Assembly: GCF_030272615.1 (NCBI RefSeq)
Contig: NC_081415.1
Location: 373,837,009 to 373,901,008, forward strand
DNA length: 64,000 nt
Direction of reading: 5' to 3'
DNA from: Cryptomeria japonica
Taxonomy: Eukaryota > Streptophyta > Pinopsida > Cupressales > Cupressaceae
This document shows positions 48,846 to 59,903 of the stretch, one piece after another (within the stretch, counting starts at the first letter, position 1; each line of letters starts with the position of its first letter). Made by a program: the position numbers and the translations under genes. The notes under the pieces are model-generated. The model did not search any database, had not been told where the DNA came from, and saw only the letters and a list, made by a program, of their open reading frames with translations.

Positions 48846-51800
48846 CTAATCATTAGTTTGAGTGCTTCTAACAAACTTAAGCAGAAATAGATTTAGAAGT
48901 CCTAAATGATGAATGTAGTCATCGTCTTTAAAGGTTTTGATCCGAACAGTCTGTTTCTTCACTTCATCTCCCAACGACAGATATTTGAATATTATCTGGT
49001 TGACAGTAGGGGCCATATCCTTACTTCGATCTATTTCTGACAAGGCCCAATCCTTGACGCTGATGAGCTCTTTTCGCAAGTCCTCCAGGGATATCACATC
49101 TCCTTCTTTGTAAACGGAGGGCATTCCAATAGGTTTCTCATCATCCAACTCCTTCAGATCTCTTCTCAGCGTATCTTCAAGTTTGACATGATTCTCCATA
49201 TACGCAGTCCCCTGAGCTTTTTCCTCTGGCGTCAAGGCATCGACATTATTTAGTACTTCATGCAATCGTGCTTTTAACCTCTCATGCTCTGTTAACGCTT
49301 TTATCGTTCCATTATATACTTTCCAATATGGTTCAACCTGCAAGAGCATGGTGTTAAACCGATGTCCTATGATGTCGTTGACCAGTTTGTCCATCCTTTG
49401 TTGGATACCTTCTACGCGTTTATTGGCCTTTTCTGCTTGATACTTCCAGTACAGAGCATCAGAGACATCGTCCAAGCTACGTCCCGCAGGGTATGAGGTG
49501 TATTCACTGATAGGAGTCCCTGTCTCCAGTTGCAATACTTTTGCCTGCAACTTTTGATTCTCCTCTTTAGATTTTTCATATAACCCCTTATATGTGACGT
49601 TTTCTCTGACCAAAAATTCTGTCTGGTCTAGGTTCAATCTAGCAACATCCAAGTTGAGTTTAGTAGTGACCCTAGGGTCTGTCTTACCAACCTGATGAAC
49701 CATGAGGTGCCCAAAGGTTTCTTCAATGTCTACAATGATAGGCCTCTTCCCCTTTGGATATAATGCCCATTGTAGGAGAGCTTTCTTGTCTGGATCATAT
49801 CCAGAGCCTAAGAACAATTTGTCTATCTCCTGAGGCAACACCTGTTGATTTAAGTCTTGTTTCTTTAGGAAGCCGTCAAATAAAAGTGCTGAGTTTATAT
49901 CCCAACCAGAGAAGATGATTACACCGGCCTCTTTCAGTAATTTCCTCCCTTTCTTAGGAGTCATATCCTTCATGAGGACATCAATCTCATCCTACAATTT
50001 CTTCATCTGTTCCTCTTCTGGTCTTCCAGCCATGCTTCGTTTTACATGAGCTCCTTTGTATTGGTATAAAAATGAAAGAAATTCCCTAGAGGAGGTGAAT
50101 CCATCATCAGCAACAAAATCTTCATGCTCAGTCATCCTTATATCGACGACATCCTTGATGTTAATTTCACCAGTGTCCATATTCATCTCTGCTTCGAAAC
50201 CAGGAGGATAATCTTCTCTAGGAGAATCAGCTGGGATACTATTGGCGGTCGATTTTGGTGACATGTGGGCTAGGGGCTGACTATCCTTCTCAGTATTAAT
50301 GAAATGAAGGAATTGCGAAGGCACTCTATGCATGATTTCTGCTTCATGTTGAAGCAGCCTTTTAGCCACTTCTAGAGGATCTTGGAGATTTCCAATTAGG
50401 TCTCCATCTATCATTCCCCTTGCCCTTTTCCATTTGTAGGCCTCCCAAACTAACTCACTCTTTTATCTCAAAGCTTTGGCCTCCTCTCTTTCAAGATTCT
50501 TAATCAGGTCATCTGGCATTTTGGCCACATGTATTCCGGCTTTGAGTTTTTGTGATACTCTGGTAGCTCTTATATATCCTTCAGGGTCGAAGTTCTCTCT
50601 AGGTTCACCCAGAGTCATGCCATAGTAGTCTAACTTGTTCTGCAGTAAATGATAACTTTTTGAACTTTTAACAATGAAATCAGAAAAAACCAATAAACCT
50701 GGAACAATGGATTGTTTACCGGAATCTGTAAGGTGTTTAGCACTGACAATAGACAATTGTCTTATAATCTCCAGGCTAGCCACCTTGTTTGGCACTGTAA
50801 TTGGGAGCATGTGGGGTTTTCCTTCATATCCAAATACCCTGATTTCTGTGTGATTGTTATGGCAATACCAATCACCCCAATTATGATCAATCTGTGACTC
50901 TGGAGAGAAGTCCTTTGGTCTGAGGAATCTCTTGATTTCAGGGGACAAAGTGTAATCCCTATGTTGCCCAAAAGCTGCACTAAGAGGTTTCACAAAATAT
51001 TCTTGAAAGTGCCAGTACTGGTTGTTCATGAACCTCTGGTCCAATGCAGATACCCATAACTGAACTGGCTTCTTCAAACCATTTTTATCATAGGATCGAA
51101 TGCAGAAATCATCTGACCAGAAATTAATCTCTTGTCTACAATAAAGAATGATATGCATTAACAAGGAATACAATGAAAAATGAACATTCACAAGGTCCCC
51201 TTTCAACTTTTCCAATCCATGATTTAAAGCATCCGCAACATAAGTGGCAAAATCAAATGACCTAGGGTCTTTTGACTGTAAATCAGCACACAGAACCATA
51301 ACCCCAATATCCATGAGTGGATGAGCCTCTAGGCCTAATACTTGAGCTGCAGCATAATAGGTATATTTAAAATAAGGATGGAAATGGTTGACATCAAATG
51401 GCACCTTGTCATCTTTGCTGAATGGAACAAATGACCCACCCACTTTTGGCCTGTGAATAGGTAGCCTCCAAGTCCTGTAGATGTTTTCCAAGCTAAAGAA
51501 TTCTTGTGAAAGTTTCTTCATATCGATACTCTCCTCCACCTCCCAGTTCAAATCAAACACCATATCAATAGTCTGTTTGTTAATTACTACTAATGTATTC
51601 CCTCTGTAATCACATATGGTTTTGGTTCTTGGGTTGTAACAATCTACTAGAGCTTTCATTAATTCTACATCTACAAACACATTTGGGACTACCAATTTGC
51701 CTAAGTTCTTCTTCCATAGATTACTTATGGGTTCAGGAGCGTCCCTTCTTTTGTAACTAAATAAGAATAACTCATGTCCTCTGATTTCAGTCCAAATATC

Positions 51801-51998
51801 TCCTAGATTTTCAAACCTATCCTCCAATCCTTCTTCTTCACTTTTGATCTTTTTGGACCTTACACTAGATGAGGGACATTGGTCTAATAAATCCTGAGTC
51901 AGAGCTCTTCCTTCCTTCTTTTGTCTCTTGGGCTTCTCTTCAGGGTTTAACTCTTTTCCTTTCCTACTCTTTTTAGAAGAAGAAGATGAAGATTCCAT
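48846..51998 (-). pseudogene. Unrecognised repeat-encoded protein, copy 3 (best preserved)
   Basis: Function unknown. Three blocks, 51998-50463, 50414-49992 and 49973-48846, lie in a single frame, so this was one ORF of about 1,050 codons. Two stops break it (TAA at 50463, TAG at 49992), both one C-to-T change from Gln. An upstream in-frame ATG at 52025 exists, but I prefer 51998 (MESSSSSSKKSRKGK). Residues 1-40 are basic and could act as a nuclear signal (KKSRKGK, KPKRQKK). Residues about 80-330 form a conserved region with 'ISNLWKKNLGKLVVPNVF' and 'VHFSLYSLLMHIILY'. RVFGYEGKPHMLP lies near residue 385 and 'EAGVIIFSGWDINSALLF' near 690, then a long Lys/Glu coiled-coil tail. There is no transposase or RT motif. 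It distantly recalls plant transposon additional-ORF proteins, but that is only an impression. Confidence 0.8.
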
Positions 51999-52317
51999 GA
52001 TTACAGCAAATATGAGAAACAACACTTACTTGGAGAAATGCTCAGCTCTTCTGGTTATCGTTCGCAAGTTTCCACAAGCTCTCCGCAATTTTCAGTCTTT
52101 TAGCATTGATCTGGTTCTTATGAAAATTCAATCAGTTCAACTGTAATCATATGGGCAACTTGTGCATAGTTAATGTTCTGTGTCTACAATGGCTACTCAA
52201 GTGTTTAAACTTAATTGCAGATGTGACATTCTTCACTTGGGCCTTTAACTCTTTCGCGGGAAGTACAGTTCGCTCAAAGTGATCATATTTCAAGTTATTG
52301 ATTAAACCCTTGTCTTC

Positions 52318-52745
52318 GGCCGAATGTTTAAATCCTTCATCGAAAGCCCATTTTCTTCGATTCTATTGTTTCGGTGAATAGCCCATGTCGAGAAGCCACT
52401 TTCAAGTTTCATCGAAATCATTCTTTCGATGAGTTTCTTTCTTCGGTGAGGGCCCATGTATGTTCATCGACATTCCTTTTTCATCGATATCCTCCTTTAT
52501 CGATGAAACACCTTTGCTTTTGTTCGACATTATGTCATCGATGAAAACTTGCATTTCGATGAATGCTTTATGAGTTTCTTCGGTAATGATATTCCTTCGA
52601 AATTACTTTTGCCTTTTTGCCTTTCGATGAAACTTAGAGTATCGATGAGTGATTTTCTACATTCATCGAAAGTGACCTTTTGCCGAAATACTCTTGTTCG
52701 GTGCTTTACATACCTCATTTTGATGAAAATACTCTTTCGATGAAA
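52318..52745. repeat. Dense array of TTTCATCGA/TCGATGAAA palindromic motifs
   Basis: More than a dozen copies of TTCATCGA, TCGATGAA or their fusion TCATCGATGA in about 430 bases, mixed with TTCGGTGA and GCCGAA variants, with no fixed period. It lies about 320-750 bases upstream of the copy 3 start codon. Confidence 0.85.
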
Positions 52746-53180
52746 CTTCTTTTGTAGTGCTCGATACAATTTGCTGGCCGAAAACATCTTCCAGTCTTCA
52801 CGCCTATGGGAATATACATTTTTTATATATTTTTTTATTTTCAAATATAGTGTTCAACACAATGTCTAGAAGCTCAAGAACACAACAATCAACAATTGTC
52901 ATGAAGAAAGATAACTTGCGGAGCACCAAATCATGAACCATCTGAAATGAAGATACACAAGATCAACCAAAACAATATCCCAAAGTCTCAGCACTAGATC
53001 GGATCACACTAAAATATACCAGAGGGAATATTGACAGAGTCCGGTAAAACAAAGAACTGCAAACCAGATCAAAAAATCTTCCCAAACACATTGGAATAAA
53101 CCACAAGAATATGCTGACATCAATGACAACAAAATATACTAGCAGAAGCAAGGACCAACCATATCCAACAATCTCCAACA

Positions 53181-54330
53181 TAGACATACCAACCTTTCTT
53201 TGTTTCTAACCACTTCACTGGCTTCATTCAATTTATTCCGGAACACCCATTTAGTGCCAATCACATTCTTGTCTTTAGGTCTTAGAACAAGCTCCCACGT
53301 GTTATTCTTTTCAATATGATCCAATTCTTCTTCCATATCTTTTATCCAATTCTCATCTTTACATGCTTCTGCAACATCTTTAGGTTCATCTTGAAAATCA
53401 AACATATCTCTTTAGAACCAATCCTTCTCCCACTATTTACACCTTTATTCTTATCACCAATAATCTATTTTTTTGAATTATTCAATCTTACATACCTCAG
53501 AGTCTTCTGATTGTTCTGGTTCTCAAGTTTTTAACTTCTTCACGAACAACAACAATATCTAGATTAATTGTCTCTACCAGAGCTTTATGCTTTAGGATCT
53601 CAGTTTGCATAGGCTTTGAAATAACATTCTGACCATCCAATTCATATCTGCATGCTCTATCTACTTTCCATGGCATTAATCAACCTTCACATTTGTACTC
53701 TCTATTATCCTATTCAACCTCTTATTGTAACACTGGTAGGTCTTTCTCTTAGTATAATATCCCAAGAAGATTCCTTCATCACATCTTGCATCAAAATTTC
53801 CTATATCCTCATCCCTTTTGATATAACATTTACTTCCAAAAACTCTGAAATATCTAACTGTAGGAACATGACCAAACCATAGCTCATAAGGAGTCTTACC
53901 GGAATCATATTTTATATGCACCCGATTGAATGTGTAAATTACAATACTAACAACTTTTTTTCAAAAGGTTTGTGCAACATTTTCTTCAACCAACATAGTC
54001 TTGGCAATATCCAAAATCGTTTTGTTATTCCTTTCAATAACACCATTCTGCCGAGGGGTTCTAGGAGTAGATAATTGTCTTCTAATTCCATTCCTCTCAT
54101 AGAATGTATCAAACTCACCAGATACAAATTCTCCCACTCTATGAGATCTCAAGCACTTCAGCTTCAATCTTGTCTCAGTCTCCAGCTTAGCTTATCCTTA
54201 TAATGCAGTGAAAATGAACATGACACATTCTTCTATGCCACAACCAACTTGCATCACTCTGAGCAATCAAGAAACCTTTCTCCCCAGAATTCAAGTGAAA
54301 TATATTACCTTTAGTCATAGTTCTTAATGC
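53181..54330 (-). pseudogene. Copia A: integrase (damaged) and RT N-terminal part
   Basis: RT start at 53405-53181: NTWELVLRPKDKNVIGTKWV then RNKERLVC, where copia B cuts in. Integrase C-terminal block 53921-53676: TPYELWFGHVPTVRYFRVFG. Core block 54167-53961: LRSHRVGEF where SDRGGEF is normal (catalytic Asp changed to His), then NGVIERNNKTI. Compared with copia B, the part between the zinc finger and this core is largely deleted near 54190. Confidence 0.85.
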
Positions 54331-54335
54331 AATCT

Positions 54336-55800
54336 CTATACTGAGGAATTCAAAATCTTGCATTTACCATTCTTGAATTGCAAATCATATCCCTTGTCAA
54401 CCATTTGTCCAACACTCAAAAGATTATGTTTCAAACCTTCAACATACAAGAAATCATCAGTATTATGCTTATCATTAAAAGAAATAGAACCTCTGCCATG
54501 AATAACACAAGATTTGTCATCTCCAAATCTTATTATACCACCATCATACCTCTCCATATTCACAATCTCGCTTTTATCACCTATCATATGATGTGAACAA
54601 CTGTTGTCAATTACCCATTCACCTTTCTCTTCAATCTTAGTAGCCAAAGATTTCTCCTCAATAATGCAGCTTGTAGAATTCAATAGCACCGGATCATCTT
54701 CCTTGATAGCAATAAATACAAATTCATCTTTTGAATTCCCATTATCTGATTCTTTATCTATCACACCTTCATCAACAACATACTAACATCTCTTTTGATA
54801 CCTAGATTTCTGGTTAGGCTTATAGGGCTTATCATACTTATCATGTTTCTCATATTTATCATGCCTTTCAAATTTATCATGCTTATCATACCTAGACATT
54901 CTTTCAGGACGCCTAGAAGAAAGATGTCCTATCTTATTACAAGAGAAACATTTCAAAGGTAATTTTCCATCATACTTAGCAGCTCCTTTAGGCAATCTCC
55001 AAGCAATAAGTGCTTCCATCTCATCCAATTGGCTTTCCTGGTTTTCTGTTTCTCTCATCTCTCTTTCATATCTTGAAACCCTACATGAACTCTCTCCCGA
55101 ATAATACTTCTTCTTCCTGGATACATAGGCTTTAAATGTAGTCTCAGATTTACCATGTGATTCTCCAAATTCACAATCTCACTTTTATCACCTATCATAT
55201 GATGTGAACAACTATTGTCAATTACCCATTCACCTTTCTCTTCAATCTTAGCAGCCAAAGCTTTCTCCTCAACAATGTAGCTTGTAGAATTCAATAGCAC
55301 CAGATCATCTTCCTTGATAGCAATAAATACAAATTCATCTTTTGAATTCCCATTGTCTGATTCTTTATCTATCACACCTTCATCAACAACATAATAACAT
55401 CTCTTTTGATACCTAGATTCCTGGTTAGGCTTATAGGTCTTATCATACTTATCATGTTTCTCATATCTATCATGCTTATCAGATTTATCATGCCTTTCAA
55501 ATTTATCATGCTTATCATACCTAGACATTCTTTCAGGACGCCTAGAAGAAAAATGTCCTATATTATTACAAGAGAAACATTTCAAAGGTAATTTTCCATC
55601 ATACTTAGCAGCTCCTTTAGGAAATCTCCAAGCAATAAGTGCTTCCATCTCATCCAATTCACTTTCCTGGTCTTCCGTTTCTCTCATCTCTCTTTCATAT
55701 CTTGAAACCCTACATGAACTCTCTCCCGAATAATACTTCTTCTTCCTGGATACATAGGCTTTAAATGTAGTCTCAGATTTACCATGTGATTCTCCAAATT
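54336..55800 (-). pseudogene. Copia A: gag zinc knuckle and protease region, tandemly duplicated
   Basis: Protease block 54764-54336 has VIDNSCSHHM and 'KHNLLSVGQMVDKGYDLQF'. Zinc knuckles at 55058-54783 (CFSCNKIGHLSSRRPE) and again at 55687-55400 (CFSCNNIGHFSSRRPE); in both the last Cys is Arg. Each is followed by a KHDK/KYDK charged repeat. The upper edge is the CACTC duplication of the giant solo LTR, beyond which gag continues at 61456. Confidence 0.85.
54558..55800. repeat. 0.6-kb tandem duplication in copia A
   Basis: Units 54558-55168 (611 bases) and 55169-55797 (629 bases) are nearly identical. ATTCAC stands at the start, the junction and the end, so a short-repeat-mediated duplication is likely. 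The size difference comes from the charged repeat (one extra KSDKHDR-like block). Confidence 0.88.
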
Positions 55801-57170
55801 CACTCTATTGGGACTCATTAAATTTGAGTCAAAGTTTATAGGCCCATTTCAAAATTTTGCTCTACATGTCAGAAAAGTATCTAAATAAGTCAGTTTGAAT
55901 GGCCTAGTTAGAGAGAGGGTAAATGGAGCCAGTTGATTTTCAGAGGGTAAGGCTCGGGAGACATGTCCTACACCTTTCATTTGGCCTATTCAGTGATGTG
56001 AAACTTTCAAAATTCAATTTGGATAAGTTTATGAGGTACCCATTTTGAGGGGTGAGCTGAAAGTGCATTTTAGGCACAAATGCAGATATTATGGAGTAGC
56101 CTATTTTGAGCGATTATATCTTTTGCCCAGTTGATTGTCATGAAGAAATTAAAAGTGGATTGGATTCTATGCATAAATTTGAGTTATCCTGCAAAATTTC
56201 AAGTCTTAACAAATCCATTTGCTCAGTTTACCAAGCCAAATCTGTTTGCAGTTTGTGTGGTTTGACTAGTCCTTGTTTCGACAGCTAGTTGGAGCCCTGT
56301 TTTGCACGAATGTAAAAGTTGCCTCAGTAAGTGTTATTACATAATGTTTGTTCCAGGCTAATTTTGGCATAAATGATGAGCTACGTTTCAAATTTCAAAC
56401 CTCTGCCAATCTGTTTGATCGGTTTTCAAAAGGGTTCATTGAGTCATCGTTTTCAGTGATCCGTACTTTCAGTTCTATATCAGTTAAAGTAGCCATTTTC
56501 ACGAGCACGCCATTTGCACCCAGTTAGAATTTTGGTCAAACTGAGAATCCAAATATTTAATATGTACTTCAAGATACCCGTGTTTCAAATTTGAGGGTCT
56601 ATGGAGGTCGTTTGGTATTTTTGAGAAAGGCATCATGTGTTGCCAAAACATTGACTTCATCAGGGCCACAGTGTCGACAAAGCCAGTTGGTCATTTTCGC
56701 TAATTAATATCTCTTTGCTTGGAACTCATTTTGAGAAACTGTTTGGTAGAGTTTGTCCTTGTATATCAGAGTACACGCCTGTCAGATGGCGAGCTCCAGA
56801 AAGATGTTTTGACCGACTTGAAAAATATGTCTTCGCAATTAAATGCAAAAATGTGGCGCAAGTGCCTGAAAGTTGCAAATTTCAATTTAATGATCCGAAA
56901 ATGATGCTGATCATTTCCAGAGGTAAGTTTAAGGTGTCTAAAGCATTCCAGGGGCTAGTTGCATGAAAACAATTTTTTTTTTAGTAGGACCCACTTTGGG
57001 GTCTGACTTGGCTTGCCACTTCATGCATTTTTTCAGGCAAAGTTTAATTGTTATTTTTGCAATCATATGTTTATATGATTTAACTATTAAGGAATGGCAT
57101 TTATATCATTGAAAAAAAGCGATTTGTGGAGTTTGGGATAAGTGTTCAGCGACATTGTTAAAAAAAAAAA

Positions 57171-57310
57171 ATGCAATGTTACCAGAAGATGAAATGGTAG
57201 CTACCAAAAGAGCTCAGCAAAGCTCATTGGTTTTTTGTACCGAGAAGCGAGAACAAATGTTGGTATACGAGTATATGTCAAATGGAAATCTAACAAAAAA
57301 TCTCATTGGT
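57171..57310 (+). pseudogene. Captured fragment of an LRR receptor-like kinase
   Basis: About 47 codons, sense with the LTR. 'LPEDEMVATKRAQQSS' matches the beta-3 strand with its ATP-binding Lys (LPxGEMVAIKRAQQGS in the plant LRR-VIII/HPCA1-like group). It then joins directly to 'TEKREQMLVYEYMSNGNLTK', the hinge segment. The roughly 25 residues that normally lie between (helix C and the next strand) are missing. Too short to function. Confidence 0.82.
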
Positions 57311-57879
57311 GTAAATTTAATTCCACAACCGTTGCCAGTTCCCAGCCATGAAATGGAGGGCGATGGTTTAAGGAAAACTTTCAGCAAGTGCACAATATAA
57401 ATTTGTTAATAATGCATTCAAAAACCCTCAGGCAAATACCAATTGATATGTGTATTGCACCAATCCTCTCAGTGGCAGATGGAGTGATAATTGAAAGAGA
57501 ATAAGAGTTTAAATTATGTAATTTTGTGCCTTTTAAAACAAATATAATGGCAGCCCTCCCTGTATGGTTACCAATTGAGCTAAAAATAAAATGAAATGGG
57601 CTGCGTGGTTGTAGAAAAAACATTGAAACAATTCAATAAAATGCAATTTGTGGTGTAAACCACACTCCAAAGACTTTGACAGCCTCCTCTCTGCGTTGAA
57701 GGAGAGGCATTAAATCTTCAACCAAATACAAAATTGGCAAATGTAAAACCAGTAGTATCCATTTTCTCCCTCTCTGCTGTAGCTAATGAAAAGCCATTGG
57801 AAACTTTAAGTAAATGAAAAGGTTATAAACTCTAGCAAATACAGGAAGTGGCAAATGAAAGGAAGTTTTCAATTCTCAA

Positions 57880-58460
57880 GCAAATGCCATTAGACATCCC
57901 TCTTTAACGTAGTTTGAAGCTCCACAAACTTTCAGCAAATGCTCCTGGCATATTTGAAATTAATGCAATTGACAGCCATAATGCCAATCAACTTTCCCAG
58001 CATCCTTCTTCTGTGTTATGTTTTGGGGGGGGGGGGCATGTTCAAGTTTCAATAGGTTAAGAAACTTCAAAGCAAGTTGGCAAGCATAGTGCTAGATCCT
58101 GAGGAGTGCAGCAATGAAAAGGGGATTTAATAACTTTTAAGCAAATGATGGCAAGTTTAAAACTGATTTTCCTCTCTCTCCACATGAAAAATGTTGAAAA
58201 GGCTTTTGAAATTGTAAAGCAAATGCATTGGCATGGTTTGAAGGCAGCAATCTCCTCCCACGCAGCAGGTTAAGAGCAAAAGAAACTCTCTGAAAATGCA
58301 TACTCGCAGGTGTGAATCAGCCAAAACCCCCTTCTGCCATGGATGATGCTAAATGGGCATGAACAAGTGAAAACAAATGCATTTGGTAAGTGTAAAACCC
58401 CATCCCTCTACATGGCATGGTAAAGAAGGAAGCTCAGAGAATCTTAAACAAATGCAAAGC
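57880..58460 (+). repeat. Dispersed AAGCAAATGC motifs in the LTR variable block
   Basis: AAGCAAATG(C) or close forms at about 57893, 58138, 58218, 58373 and 58448, each in a GGCA- and TTTAAA-rich context. In the TypA-bearing LTRs the inverse motif GCATTTGCTTGAA flanks the captured fragment. Confidence 0.5.
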
Positions 58461-58789
58461 CATTAAAACTCAGAAAAAAAAAGTTCAAAAGTGCATTCCC
58501 AGGGAAAGCCATTTGTCCCACATTCGCTGGGAAGTGAACTTTTCTAATTTTTATAAGCAAAGCTCCACTAATGTATAATGTCAAAGCCTCTGGGCTTTTG
58601 ACAGACGGTGTTGTTGGGTGCCCAAGGTGGGCCCATACGCGAGAATGGATCCCGAGGTGATGGAGGAGGTGACTGAGCAGTGACCAGGTGGACCCCACGC
58701 CAGCACGCTTCTTGAGGTAGACAGGAAAATTTTTGCAGAGAAAGACTGACTTAACCAGTGAGCAGGTTTGGAGCAGATCGACGGCCTGT

Positions 58790-58962
58790 GTGATTTCGGA
58801 GCTTGAAGATGCACATGAGTTAAGCCCTGCAAAATGGCAAAAAGCCCAGGGCAAAAATGCAAGGTTAAAGAGTGAGCAAGCTCGGAGGATCCAACGGCCT
58901 GCGTGGTTTCATAGCTTGAAGATGCATGAACATTAGAGGCTGCGAAATGGCGAAAGCCAGGT
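58790..58962 (+). repeat. Two palindromic units in the giant solo LTR
   Basis: Inverse-orientation units at about 58790-58850 and 58904-58962 (ending GCAAAATGGCAAAAAGCC and GCGAAATGGCGAAAGCC). They are counterparts of 31647-31830 and upstream of the TATA box at 59312. Confidence 0.7.
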
Positions 58963-59311
58963 GGTGCTTAGGTGGTAGGTACAGTCAGATGTCCAACAGG
59001 TAGGTCTCATCCCGGTGGTGCCTAGCTGGTAATGATGTGGTGCTGAGGTGGCATACATGCGGCTGCCAAGTGGCAGTGACAAAGCGGATGACATGGCGGT
59101 GATGAGGTGTCATCCCAGGTGGCGTCCAGTCAACTCTGTCAGCCAATCAAGTCCCACCATGTGGCAAAGCGTCAGGACCAAATGGGAGAAAAAATCAAAT
59201 TTAAAATCAGTTAAAGATATAGTTTCAAATATATTGAATAATTCAAAAATTTAAATGATGTGCACACATGAGGAATTAATTCGCTCAGGGCTGCATTTGT
59301 GGTCAAAATGG

Positions 59312-59325
59312 CAAGTATTATATAT
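59312..59325 (+). promoter_or_regulatory. Probable TATA box of giant solo LTR
   Basis: AAGTATTATATATT, conserved with 31306-31320 and 38497-38510. Confidence 0.55.
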
Positions 59326-59903
59326 TGCTGGAAATCTCTCAGAGTGGTGAATCCGATCAAGTAGTTAATTTTAACAAATATGGGATATTTTGGAGAGCAA
59401 TTTCCATGGGAAAGAAGAAGGTAAAGAATTTCAGTTAGAGAAAATGGACACTTGGCAATTTCGATTGCAGATCTGATCTTTCCCTCCTCTTCTTATTCTC
59501 AATTCTTCTCATTTGTAAGGGTTCCAGAAATTTGGAGAAATGCTCCAAATTTGATGGTTTCCAGTTCTGATTAGCTTGACCCAAATGTATACAATTTTAT
59601 GGATCTTTTCAGGGTATAGTGGTCACAGTGCAGTGTTGTAAATGTGGTTTTAGTTCTAGGTCTTACTTGTGTCAGGCATGAGTAAATTCCACACAGTATT
59701 GTCTCTAGGCTTATATTTAATTGTTATGAATTGAATCCTTAAGGAGGAATGAGATTTGTTGACTTCAAGGGAGTTTGTGTGATTGTTTGTGGGTAACCTT
59801 CAAGGAAGTTTTTAAATTCTATAATCAGTCATGAAATGATGGAATATGCATCCAGATCTGATGAATTCTGTGAATGAATCAAATAATGCATTAATATAAG
59901 GTA

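Larger units (their letters stand above)
47933..52859 (-). mobile_element. TG...CA element (probable solo LTR) carrying the unrecognised gene
   Basis: 4,927 bases. CAACG at 47928-47932 and CAATG at 52860-52864 are a 5-bp target duplication with one change; the uninterrupted site in the other copia B LTR reads CAACA before TCTAGAAG. The ends read TGTTGGGTC...GTTCAACA in plus direction (TGTTGAACAC...GACCCAACA on the minus strand). I compared the two ends and found no direct terminal repeat, no primer-binding site and no polymerase. TG...CA ends plus 5-bp duplication without LTRs fit a solo LTR whose body is mostly coding. The alternative is an unknown cut-and-paste element with 5-bp terminal inverted repeats. 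Confidence 0.75.
26079..53180 (-). mobile_element. Copia element B (Sirevirus-like), inserted in copia A RT
   Basis: 3' LTR at 26079-27284; 5' LTR at 46995-47932 plus 52865-53180. PBS at 46981-46992. Own coding covers 29879-30242 and 43119-46938. It is interrupted by a TIR transposon, a giant-LTR element and the TG...CA element with the unrecognised gene. The flanks of B encode ...VRNKERLVC on one side and KG...EGID on the other, so A's RT was split. I could not confirm a target duplication for B (flanks CCTTT and TAGAC). Confidence 0.87.
46995..53180 (-). repeat. Copia B 5' LTR, split by a 4.9-kb insertion
   Basis: LTR parts are 46995-47932 and 52865-53180; together they match the 3' LTR at 26079-27284. 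G-tract at 47026-47036; ACGT core at 47140-47185. Between them lies the element 47933-52859. Confidence 0.87.

Noticed and set aside
47933-52859. Helitron or hAT element
   Set aside because: Insertion is not between A and T, no CTRR end, and the duplication is 5 rather than 8 bases; TG...CA ends fit an LTR better.
57171-57310. Live receptor kinase gene
   Set aside because: Only two short kinase segments are present, with the part between them missing and no catalytic loop; it lies inside a solo LTR.
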